A stretch of 10,362 nt of DNA from Phoronis ovalis (Eukaryota; Phoronida; Phoronidae), in NCBI GenBank assembly GCA_028565635.1, contig JAOXYB010032331.1, positions 1 to 10,362 on the forward strand, given 5' to 3'. Below the pieces are notes generated by a model. It searched no databases, was not told the DNA's origin, and worked only from the letters and a program-made list of their open reading frames with translations. The translations under genes and the position numbers were made by a program. Of the stretch, positions 1 through 8,663 are shown piece after piece (positions within the stretch are counted from its first letter, which is position 1; every line of letters starts with the position of its first letter).

Positions 1-1148
1 AACATCATTGGCATGGTATTACCGTGCCTTTTATAACGTACGACATTTTTATCCTAAAATTGTATACATTACGGTCATGTATTGATTAAGGCATAAATTC
101 TCTGACGTACTATAATTGAATTAAGTGCAATTAAATATGTCGCTATATAATACCTTCATGTACTGTATATGCTACTACAATGTACATCGAAACATTATAG
201 AGAACCATTATATACTAACTAGAATGTGTAATATCGTACAGCGACTACACCGAGTACATGGCTTCCAACACAATGTTTTTAACATGACAACCATATTAGA
301 TTCTAAAACATAAAAAAGAATAAAAAAGTGGCCCGGATTTATTCAGACTTTACATCACATTGCTATGTACGGAATGGATAACTGACAGCTGCCAAGCCAT
401 GCATGAAAAGCACAATATTTACGAAAGCCCTCAAAAACTGAGTCGGTCGGTTTTTATTTTTGTTTTTAAAAAGGTGTTTAACGGGCGAGACCCCTTAAAA
501 ACCGAGTCGTTCTGGCTTTTTTAGTGTTAAAAGAAAAGAAAACATATTTTGAATCAGATAACACCGCGAGAATTTGTGCGAGTTGGGTTTTCCTGTTTTC
601 TTCCTTTTTTTAACAAAATAAATTTGAAAAAAATAAAATGCCGAAATTTGAAGCTTCAAATTTTGTCGTTTTCTGTCGTTTATATTACAACTATCTCGAT
701 TTCACCTAGTACTTTAAATTTCATGCTTCAATATAATATACTATATATATATTTCTTGCCTAAAAATTTAAAGAATTAAGTATAAAATTGAAGGATGAAT
801 TTATAAATAGTATGTCAATTACCTAGTCTAACCGCGACATAATATGCTACAGGAAGAAGTAAATAGGGCTACCTCGACATATTTTTAAAATCTTAGTAAG
901 ACAGCATTATTCTTAATTTTTGAGCTTATGAATTTTACATATAATAAGAAACCTCGGCTGTTATTGTGTAATGTAATGATCGTAAATGTATTTTTGGTGG
1001 TGCATTAGGTTTCTGTCAAACATTCATTTAATTGTTACTACTGTGGAAGTTAACCAGCCTATTCATTTATGGTGCCTTAAATTTTCGTTTACTAGTTGCC
1101 ACATACGTTGTTTCATACATAATGCACATGTATCACAACACAAGGAAC
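1..1148. other. Intergenic DNA downstream of the UGT gene
   Basis: No convincing exon is visible on either strand. The two longest open frames (125-313 and 549-779, plus strand) are low-complexity, follow AT-rich composition and show no recognisable domain. An ATTAAA hexamer on the minus strand (1032 to 1027), about 120 bp past the UGT stop, could serve as its poly(A) signal; no canonical AATAAA was noticed closer. A pair of short repeats at 428-522 is listed separately. Confidence 0.6.
428..522. repeat. Pair of degenerate direct repeats, about 30 bp each
   Basis: Two related segments lie 64 bp apart, at 428-456 and 492-522. Each reads roughly CCCT(C/T)AAAAAC(T/C)GAGTCG followed by a few variable bases and a T run. 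The first copy is also an imperfect palindrome, with AAAAACTG facing CGGTTTTT. They may be the remains of a small interspersed repeat or of a local duplication. No gene or terminal structure is attached to them. Confidence 0.4.
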
Positions 1149-2984
1149 TTATTCTTTCTTAATTTTCGAAACAAATCCACCTAAACATTTTTTATACAGA
1201 ATTTTGCATCCACAGATACTAAATGATATAATAACTGCTAATATCAATAGCAAAAAGCTTATTACATCTATAAGGTAGAATTGATACCACGACAGAAGGC
1301 GTCCATATGGTTTCAGGTGTTCAACACCTTTATGACGCACAACGTAATCAACCCAATACAGCAAAACGTCTTTCCCTGACATCGGATGATCACGCAGAAG
1401 GGCTCCAAGTTGTTCCACATTTTCTCTATACTTAGGAGTGGAGATTATTTCTTGAAAAGAATTAACAAGTTGCTCGACGGTTATTGTGTTTAAATCAAGT
1501 TGTATACCAGCTTTATGATGTCTTGCAAAACGGGCACAGTTAGAAGGTTGGTCATAAAATAATGGCAAACCAAGAATAGGTACACCATAATACATAGATT
1601 CGTAGGCGCTGTTAATTCCGCAGTGAGTAATGAAAACTTTGGTTTTTGGATGGGCTAACAAGCCTGCTTGTGGTAACCATTTCATAAATTTAGTGTTATT
1701 TGCAAGTTTTCTTGGAAGTGGTCCATCGTATTTCCATACAACTTTCTGTGGTATTTTGGATAATGCTTCTGCAAATAATTCGCTGTAGTAATCACCATAT
1801 TCTCGCACCATACTTCCAAAGCTCATTATAACTACTCCATGATCTCCAGAACTTTGCATAAAACTCTCTAACTCTTGTTCCAATGGTTCTGGCTTTGAGA
1901 TTAGTAAATCATTTATATAGGCCACGTCTGGGGTATTTGGGGCAGGATATTCTATAGGGAAACCACCAAAAACTAAGTGAAGGCCGTGTAACTAAAAAAG
2001 ACAGGATTAAAATTAATTTGCTCACCACAGTTGCCACGTAGCCTTTACTGATTTAGTCTGGAATTGAGGTTCACCGTTAAAAAGAAATTTGGCACATGCT
2101 ATAATCTAATGCACATGCACTCGCTGTGGTTAATTTTCGAGATATCGAATTATTTTTATGTCATTATAGGAAGCATTGCGTGAGTATGAATTTGAACGTA
2201 CTTATCTTAAAAGCTAAATTATAATTACCTCCTGAATCTCAATTCCGTGCTTTACTGCAATAGCATCGACCATCAAATCCAAAGATTTTATAACTCCCAG
2301 ATACAAGAAGGTAAAGACAAAATTGTTAACACGTTCAACAAATGACATGTCTGGTGCATAAGAGGTGAGAACCATTGGGAAGTAGGATAGCGATAATGGA
2401 TAGTCTCTGTTTTCGAACCTTAAAAGGCTGCCCATAGTAAAAAGTTCTATTGTTGGTATGTCACGTAGATAACTAGATAACAATCTTTTGCACGGATTAA
2501 AAAAAGATGCAAAAATGAACAGTTCATAGTTTTCTTGTTTTAGCTGATCTAATACATTTGTTGAACTAATCAAACTATCGCAGTTATCTATTACTGAGTT
2601 CGCAAGCGTATTGGCATATTCACCCGAGATACCACCTGGAATATAACTTATTCCCAAAACGATACTCTCTGCTACAGTGACTTGATAAGTTGGTGGTGGG
2701 TACTGGTCTCCAGACGGTCTAGGAAAAGTAATCAATTTTACTTCACTTTCTTTCAGTAATTCAGGCAACGTGTACCAATCATCCATCAAAAAGTGAATTT
2801 CATGGCCGTGCTCTACAAGGATTGCTGATAGCTTTTCCATATTTCTTAGATCTGAAGTTTTGAACATAGGTATTGGAAACATCAGTATTTTAGAAGCCTC
2901 CACAGAAATAGCTGCCATTAGTAGTATCAACTGCAAATGCATTAACTTTATATACATGTTTAATATATAGTGATCCGAGTTCAC
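1149..2984 (-). CDS. UDP-glycosyltransferase (UGT, GT1 family), two coding exons, 532 aa
   Basis: The coding sequence joins 2984-2229 (252 codons) to 1991-1149 (280 codons plus stop); the phase-0 junction gives a normal UGT length. UGTs move a sugar from a UDP-sugar to small lipophilic acceptors in the ER lumen. Residues 10-30 form a signal peptide, probably cut near VEA/SK; Met10 (2957) is an alternative start giving a more typical leader. The sugar-donor half is well preserved: SFGS at 309-312, W357 and Q360 in KWLPQ, H375 in THCGINS with N379, S380 and E383, GVP at 388-390, and D399-Q400. A membrane helix spans about 492-512. The tail ends K-I-K-K-E, fitting a KxKxx ER-retrieval signal. 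The N-terminal acceptor domain is odd: the usual SH before the LxxRGH stretch is Ser44-Asp45, and the Asp expected four residues before the PC pair is Ser160. Sugar and acceptor cannot be told from sequence. Confidence 0.93.
1992..2228 (-). other. Intron of the UGT gene (237 bp)
   Basis: The donor on the minus strand reads CAGGAG/GTAATT (GT at 2228-2227). The acceptor is a T-run followed by TAG (AG at 1993-1992). Both junctions are phase 0, and the joined protein runs from IEIQE directly into LHGLHLVFGG without loss of frame. Reading on past the donor meets a stop after four codons. A second AG a few codons downstream would open a frame that hits a stop, so this acceptor is the one that works. 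Confidence 0.85.
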
Positions 2985-3528
2985 ATATATATGGAAATAA
3001 TATAAGTCCTTGTGATATATAATTAGCAGGCATATGTCAAACTCTGTAATACAAACATATATTATTTAGGGTAAAACATAGATTGACGATGATCGATCGG
3101 AGTTTAATATATTGTTATTTTTAAATAAAGTAGAAAAAAATTAACGCAAAACATAGCGGTTGCCCCTATGTAGCATTAAAAATTAAAACATCCAATATGC
3201 AGTTCGCAAGCCATGTTTTTGTATTTATTTCTTATCTTGCATTTTAGCTACTAGGAATAATTTGCTTTAGGCACTTTAACTGTAATCGGCTATGTAAGTT
3301 TCCATGGCTCACAAGTCAGATTATCTAGAGCTAGTGCAGAACATCATGAACCAGGACTAGGTCATAACAATCTTACAATACTTGTACAGTACGAATTCCA
3401 AATTTGAGATTTTTTCATTTGGTTTTGTTGTAAAATGAATAGTAATTCAAATATAGAAAAGAAAAATGTGTTTGCATGAATAATCTGCTTTATTTCTGAA
3501 CAATCCGCAATTTAAGTCATTTTTCTAG
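2985..3528. promoter_or_regulatory. 5' flank of the UGT gene, presumed promoter region; nothing specific seen
   Basis: The stretch lies between the UGT start codon and the mobile element, so it must hold the UGT 5' UTR and at least the core promoter unless a 5' non-coding exon lies further away. Several TATATA runs occur within 100 bp of the start (for example around 2984-2992 and 3015-3022), but in such AT-rich DNA they are not diagnostic. No coding frame or repeat was recognised. Confidence 0.35.
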
Positions 3529-4150
3529 TAGTCAGGTGGCTTAGAAAAATTACATTTACCGAGCGGATAAAAGCATGAAATTTGGCAAACAGGTCGTTTG
3601 AGTCACAAGTAACACATCTGGAGTGGGATCCGTCTTGGATTTTGTCCAGTACTGCTGTGGAGCCCCAAAATCCAAAATGGCTGCTAAGGAACTAGATATG
3701 CTGATAAAAAAATTTCTGTAAAATGCACATTAGTATTTCCCAGTAGTAATATAGTGCATGCTTTGATAAAAGACTGACCCTTAACCAATTATTCATGATG
3801 ATGCAAATATAACATGCCAAAATGGCTGACAATCCACTATGGCGATCCAAATGCTTTTTTACAAAAGCACTATTTTGTCAAAAAAATCTAAAGTAAACAA
3901 CATTGAATTATGTAATATTTTATGTAATTTCTTAAACAATGTGACTTAAACAAGTAACATTCTACTCATTCCTTTTCAATATGGCCACCATGTCCAAGAT
4001 GGCTCCCGGAAAAAAGACATTTTATAGATTATTTACAAATAACATACGTGCAGCTTTTTGTATTTCTTGCGGTACAATGGTAGGGTTGTTATTCTTACCC
4101 AGGAATATTGTAATTGGTAGCTGTGTGTTTATGGTTCCAAAATGTCAGCA
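3529..4150 (+). repeat. Left terminal inverted repeat of the transposon
   Basis: The segment matches the reverse complement of about 6451-7097 in ordered blocks. The first 150 bp align best, and the match becomes patchy after about 3850. The inner limit is set by GGTTCCAAAATG at 4133, which mirrors GGTTCCAAGATGG (complement of 6473-6485). It carries CCAAAATGGC or CCAAGATGGC motifs near 3670, 3817 and 3995. Confidence 0.72.
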
Positions 4151-4185
4151 TTAAACTAATTAGGCACTATAGCATGACACTTAAA

Positions 4186-4191
4186 TTTATT
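4186..4191 (-). promoter_or_regulatory. AATAAA polyadenylation signal of the transposon gene
   Basis: AATAAA on the minus strand lies 84 bp past the last stop codon of the broken gene (4275) and just inside the left inverted repeat. It is the expected position for the 3' end of the element's transcript. The copy is decayed, so this is a relic. Confidence 0.5.
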
Positions 4192-4274
4192 GCCACATAA
4201 AATACATAAACAAAAAATACAAAACAGACAAAATTCTCCACAGGGTGTCTTGGCACATCTTTTGGCAGACTGTT

Positions 4275-6424
4275 TCACTTTCTTAATCTGCAGTGGTACC
4301 AGCAGAGAAGTGTACATTCAAAATGTTCCTTTTCACACTTGCACTTGGAATAGTCTACTCTTAAGGAACATTTTATAAACTCAATGTATGATTTAGACAC
4401 CTCTGGTATCTTTACCCAAATATGCTGCCAGATGCTGTCTGCCTTAGCCCATGCAAAACCTGCCGGAGAAGGAATGTCTGATCATTTTCACTGCTGGTTA
4501 TCCACACACCTGTCCCAGACAATGTCAACTCTGTTCACTTCTTCAAACTCTCTCAACAAATACAGAATAAAAATGCACAAAATCAACAAATGTGCTAACA
4601 CCAGTTGTAGGCAAGCAGTGGACAATGACATCATCATCTAAGACTTAACAATCATGTTCGAGGTAGCATTTAGTTCTGAAGAGAGCACGAGAATTCTTGA
4701 TGTGATCATGGATAGAGCGAGTGCGTCTGTGGCATTCCTAAAGAATCCTGATACTGGTATTTGACTCAATCCTCCAATGTTCTTATTTTGACCGACATCA
4801 AATTATCCATGCCGTCACAACTGTCAATTGTAACTAGAGACAAATCGTCCAGAAATGGATTCCCTATACTTCTAATGATCAAGGTTGCTAGTTAGCTACT
4901 TTTCTCTCTGCGAGTCCTGATAAAGATAATGGCCTAGGAGAGTTTCTTATCTAAAATAAGACCCCAGAACAGAAAATTAAGACTCATCTGTTGTATACTA
5001 TTTTTCCACACTACCTTTGGGGTATCATCATGGGAACCCACAGAATGTTTCTTGCTGGAAATCATGTAAGGTTAAAAGCAAGACTTGACGAACATGCCTG
5101 TAACAACATAATGTTTTTTTACTGCACACACTTAGCCAAAGCGGAGGCTGGTCAAACGTAGTAACCGGAAGTTGACCGAGCTTGAGAAAATTAATAGCTT
5201 GTTTTTTTATGACCTTGATGCCATGCTTAATCATGGTTGGGGAGGCAGCCTTCTCATAGAACAGTGGGAAAAGTGCGTACAAAACTGGAGATTCTAGTAC
5301 ATGAGGTTGCAAAGCGGCGTGGTAAGCAACCGTACCTAAGAGATTGCATCTTCCATGGTTAAATCATCCTGTCCCAGAAATTGCACCCTGTGCTTGACCA
5401 AATCACAAATTATCTAGGGCCTAGAGGATGAAATAGCCTTCCCGGAGATAAGCTACAAAAAACACACCATCGTGAAATTGCTCACAGACAGTAGTGGCCA
5501 TCCACTATACTGCCATGCACTACAACCACTATGGTAGGTACATGACTACCATAGGAAACAGTGATGTTCATAGCTGCTGGATGAGTTTCTTGCTTCTGGT
5601 TTGCGTTTGGATATTAATACCAATATAGGAAGAGGAAACTCGCGTTTCATATTATATGTCGGCTTTGCATACTAGCATGCATGTCAGATTGCCTTTTCGT
5701 AGTAGTAAAGGGAATAGTCTATCCTATCGATAGATACGCTTAGGCCTCATGCCTTGATTTTTCAGGGTGAAATCATTCAGGATCATAGACGCGAGATACT
5801 TGAGACTTGAAGGATTTAAGATTCTACTTGTCATACTAGTTGGAAACAACCAGAAAATTTGAAACCATTATGTCAGAATGTTCTTTCCTATAATTTTAGA
5901 AGCTTTGGGTAGAATAATCACATTTTCAGAAAAGTCTCGTTCTTTCTCGCCCTTAACCTACTTCTCATTCCCTCTTTGAAAATGTGAATAATATATCTAC
6001 CGTCAAACTGATCGTAGACTTCTGAATAATGTTTCAACAAACAAACTTTCCATTTGATCCTTTTGATAAGTTTCTTGACACCCAGGTCATGGAGACAAAT
6101 CACATACAGAATTGAAGTCATGCAGCCACATAGAAAAGAATGTGCCAAATGCAAACTGTACAAGTTTCTCTATGTCGCTTGTTAACTCAACAGGAACCCT
6201 TGTATCCTTCACCAAACTGACAAGGCATTTGGTTTGATACGTTGCCTTGATTACAGTTGAAATCACTCCCAGCAATCTTAGCCCGAAGCGGTGTCCTTTA
6301 GTTCAGAGAAAATGGCCCGCACATTTTTGGTCGGCATCAAAATGTACAACTCATGGAGACCTTCCTGTTCATCTCCTTTTTCATTACCAACATGTACCAA
6401 GTTTTCAAGCTGACACTGACACAT
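4275..6424 (-). pseudogene. Broken gene of an uncharacterised, repetitive invertebrate protein family
   Basis: Conserved-looking protein blocks run in order on the minus strand through shifting frames. A 48-codon frame from an ATG at 6424 ends SELKDTA. Next come TYQTKCLVSL (about 6242), HYSEVYDQFDGR with FKEGMRS (about 6030-5960) and IGINIQTQTRSKKLIQQL (about 5625-5573). A frame at 5312-5140 holds AASPTMIKHGIKVIKKQ and LPVTTFDQP, followed in the +1 frame by ALAKCVQ. SLNFLFWGLIL follows at 4983-4951 with a stop nearby, then IGNPFLDDLSLVTIDS (about 4860-4810). An open 68-codon frame (4481-4275) has WAKADSIWQHIWVKIPEVSK, then the tail CKCEKEHFECTLLCWYHC. From memory, these blocks belong to large uncharacterised proteins found in many copies in cnidarian, mollusc and echinoderm genomes. 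I know no family name or function. Several frameshifts, stops and a probable deletion near 4880 make this copy non-functional. Confidence 0.7.
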
Positions 6425-6450
6425 CTCTAACAGATATTAACTTCAATCCA

Positions 6451-7097
6451 GGCCGCCATCTTGGATTTGTCAGCCATCTTGGAACCAAACATGAGATCAT
6501 ATACCTATATAATTGTTCAAGGCTTGGTATCCTAGCAAAATATGTGTCTTTATACCACGGGAAAATAATGTCCACTTTATAACCAAACTAAATATTTTTT
6601 TATATAATTCTCTATTCTTAAGGGCCATCTTGGATCCGGTATTCATTAAAAAAAAAATTGAAGCCAGTCTTACTTCAACAGTGACTAATATATTTCACAA
6701 TTTTAGCCTATTTCTCCAATTTGTTTCAGTAAAATATGTTCTTATTACACAAAAAATACCAAAAACTGGCCGCCATCTTGGATTATTCAGCCATCTTAGA
6801 ATTTCATGACATTTTCTTCATCTGAAATTGTTCTTGATACAGTCTTGCAACAATTCAAGCACTCATTTGCAATTAAAATATATATAAATGCCAACCTTAA
6901 AACCAGTTTTTATTGGTGAGTTTAATTTACGGCGGCCATATTGAATTGTAGTGCCCCACAGCAGTACTGGGCAAAATTCAAGATAGCTCCCACTCTAAAT
7001 TTGTTTTTTATATCCAAAAGAAGCTTTCTACCAAATTTCATGCTTTTATCCGCTTTGTAAATGTAATGTCAAAAATTGAGCTTAAGCCACCTGACTA
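6451..7097 (-). repeat. Right terminal inverted repeat of the transposon
   Basis: This is the inverted partner of 3529-4150. The plus strand carries GGCCGCCATCTTGGAT or related units at 6451, 6472, 6621, 6769, 6789 and 6933, then CCCCACAGCAGTACTGGG near 6955, and ends in TAAGCCACCTGACTA. The stretch from 6681 to 7097 is also present at 8180-8549 in the same orientation. Plus-strand open frames at 6247-6582 and 6513-6809 run through it but look like chance frames. Confidence 0.72.
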
Positions 7098-7710
7098 TAG
7101 TTAAAAACATTGAAATTGTAACAGAATAGTCGAATCGTTTTTTAATGAATTAAATTTGTAGGTAAAATAGCATGTTAGAAATGCTTCCTATTTTTTTAGG
7201 TGACTTTTAAAATGCCCACGTCATTTCATACTGTATATATTGTTTCCATTTGATGCCAGATACCTATACCTATACATTTTAGGCAATCTTCGCAATGCCA
7301 AATATCCTCACATATGTTCCTATATGACGAGGTTCCCTGAATGTTTCTATATTACGGGGTTCCCTGAGAGTGTATACGAAGAGAGAATCTCCTAGCTGCG
7401 TTCGGAGGATGGTAATCAGTGACTTGTATTCTTTATTTATAGTGATGAATAAATAACGTAACTGATTTACTAGGACACGGTAGAAGGCAACAAGACACAT
7501 ATTTTCCGAAATCTTCAACAGGACACGAGCGACATCCGGGGGCAAGATTATCACAATAGCGATCGAGTTTGATTAATCACTCCACGACCACATGTCACAC
7601 TACAAGTCATCTTATTATGACAATCGCCTAATCCACCATCTACTATTAAAGAAGGTATAAGGATACAAATGATTTTCCCATCCAAAAATAAATATTATTA
7701 GTACATAGCT
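7098..7710. other. Non-coding spacer, right flank of the transposon
   Basis: No recognisable gene is present. A minus-strand open frame of 91 codons (7554-7279) has no known motif, and its C-terminal third is generated by the 27-bp duplication at 7314-7367. A short CCTATA microsatellite-like run lies at 7262-7275. Confidence 0.5.
7314..7367 (+). repeat. Two tandem copies of a 27-bp unit
   Basis: Units 7314-7340 and 7341-7367 share the frame ATGTT(C/T)CTATAT(G/T)ACG followed by (A/G)GGTTCCCTGA, differing at only a few positions. In the minus-strand open frame they give the repeated peptide REPRNIETF / REPRHIGTY. Two copies is too few for a satellite, so local slippage duplication is the simplest reading. 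Confidence 0.8.
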
Positions 7711-7919
7711 TAACTGTTTACGGAGACCTCTGTTTACATACACATGAATATAATCATTCGATTTTTTGTACAGTTTTAGCCAATAAAAAACAGACCAATT
7801 ATACCCACTATCCACTAACTGTTTGCGGAGACTTCTGTTTACATACACATGAATATAATCATTCGATTTTTTGTACAGTTTTAGCCAATAAAAACAGACC
7901 AATTATACCCACTATCCAC
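7711..7919 (+). repeat. Tandem duplication of a 105-bp unit
   Basis: Unit 1 is 7711-7815 and unit 2 is 7816-7919 (104 bp). By eye they differ at three places: A/G and C/T substitutions near their starts and one A fewer in the AATAAAAA run. The near-identity contrasts with the strong decay of the flanking transposons, so the duplication is recent. The minus-strand open frame 7902-7615 is a by-product of the repeat and shows the same peptide twice; it is not a supported gene. Confidence 0.92.
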
Positions 7920-8179
7920 TAAAAATGTCCCTATGGCAACATGAAGAAAGAAAAAGAAAAGAGAAACAATGCTCATTTTGACGTTAATTTACACCATTTC
8001 CGGAGCAAACATCATTACCGGTTGTAACTATGTTTATCTATTAGTTTCAACGGTATCATAATCTTTATTTGCAAATGCTTTGGATTGATAGGACACAAAG
8101 GTAACAGAACAATTTATATTATATAACATAGAAACTCAGTGGACTAACTGCCTCAGACAATGGCTTCAGCTTTTAAAAA
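7920..8179. other. Spacer between tandem duplication and lone transposon end
   Basis: A purine-rich tract (7943-7967, mostly GAA and AAG) is the only compositional feature. No open frame, splice-site pair or repeat was recognised. Confidence 0.5.
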
Positions 8180-8549
8180 GTGACTAATATATTTCATAAT
8201 TTTAGGCAATTTTTTCAGTAAAATGTGCTCTTATTACACAAAAAATAACAAAAAAGCTGGCCGCCATTTTGGATTTTCCAGCTATCTTGGAATTTGATGA
8301 CGTCTTCTTCATCTGAAATTGTTCTGGAGGTAGTTCTGCAACGTTAAAATATATAAATGGCTACCTTATAATCAGTTTTTACTGGTGCGTTTAATTTATG
8401 ACAGCCATCTTGAATTGTGGTGCTCCCCGGTAGTATCGGGCAAAATTCAAGATTGCTTTTTATATCCAAAATAAGCTTTCTCACAAATTTCATGCTTTAA
8501 TCCTCTCGATAAATCTATTGTCAAACATTGAGCTTAAGTCACTTAACTA
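8180..8549 (-). repeat. Lone right end of the same transposon family
   Basis: From GTGACTAATATATTTCA at 8180 the sequence follows 6681-7097 almost block for block: the TTATTACACAAAAAATA stretch, CTGGCCGCCAT(C/T)TTGGATT, TTCTTCATCTGAAATTGTTCT, GGGCAAAATTCAAGAT, and the terminal AGCTTAAG(C/T)CAC(C/T)T(G/A)ACTA ending at 8549. It is shorter because of internal gaps. No partner left end is seen upstream after 7097 or downstream, so it is a truncated copy, a solo end, or half of an element whose other half was deleted. Confidence 0.85.
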
Positions 8550-8663
8550 TTTTGCGTGCTTTCTAATTTAACCATTTGATGGCATGGGTGTCTAAGGGTG
8601 TTTTCGCACTATGGGTTATGGAACTTTACAAGTCTTAGACTTTGTTGTAAGCGGGAATCATCA

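Larger units (their letters stand above)
3529..7097. mobile_element. Degenerate DNA transposon with long terminal inverted repeats, 3.57 kb
   Basis: The left end begins TAGTCAGGTGGCTTA (3529) and the right end finishes with its complement, TAAGCCACCTGACTA (7097). The match continues inward for several hundred bases with many small gaps: the GCGGATAAAAGCATGAAATT block, then CCAGTACTGCTGTGG, then repeated CCAAGATGGC-type motifs, in the same order from both ends. TAG stands immediately outside each end (3526-3528 and 7098-7100), which fits a 3-bp target-site duplication. The interior holds a broken minus-strand gene that fills the space between the repeats, with a poly(A) signal just inside the left repeat. 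A lone copy of the right end occurs at 8180-8549, which independently shows that the end sequence is a dispersed repeat. I could not assign a transposase superfamily; no DDE catalytic block was identified. The copy is clearly dead. Confidence 0.8.

Noticed and set aside
125-313. 62-codon open frame on the plus strand
   Set aside because: No domain, no splice context, no codon bias; its length is unremarkable for AT-rich DNA of this extent.
549-779. 76-codon open frame on the plus strand
   Set aside because: Phe/Ile/Lys/Leu-rich translation as expected from AT-rich sequence; no recognisable family and no conserved start context.
1992-2228. Possible missing UGT exon between the two coding exons
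   Set aside because: The joined protein is 532 residues, normal for the family, and both junctions are phase 0. The intron is too short and shows no further exon.
4190-4641. Two plus-strand open frames (4190-4378 and 4384-4641)
   Set aside because: They are antisense to the conserved C-terminal block and poly(A) signal of the transposon gene, which has far better support on the minus strand.
6247-6809. Two plus-strand open frames (6247-6582 and 6513-6809) with repeated RHLGFVSHL / RHLGLFSHL peptides
   Set aside because: The repeated peptide is a translation of the GGCCGCCATCTTGGAT subrepeat in the transposon end, not a protein repeat under selection.
7279-7554. 91-codon minus-strand open frame
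   Set aside because: The apparent peptide repeat comes from the 27-bp DNA duplication, and the rest matches nothing I know. It could be checked by a protein search but is not supported as a gene.
7615-7902. 95-codon minus-strand open frame with an internal 35-residue repeat
   Set aside because: The 105-bp duplication is a multiple of three, so one chance open unit is doubled. No domain is recognised.
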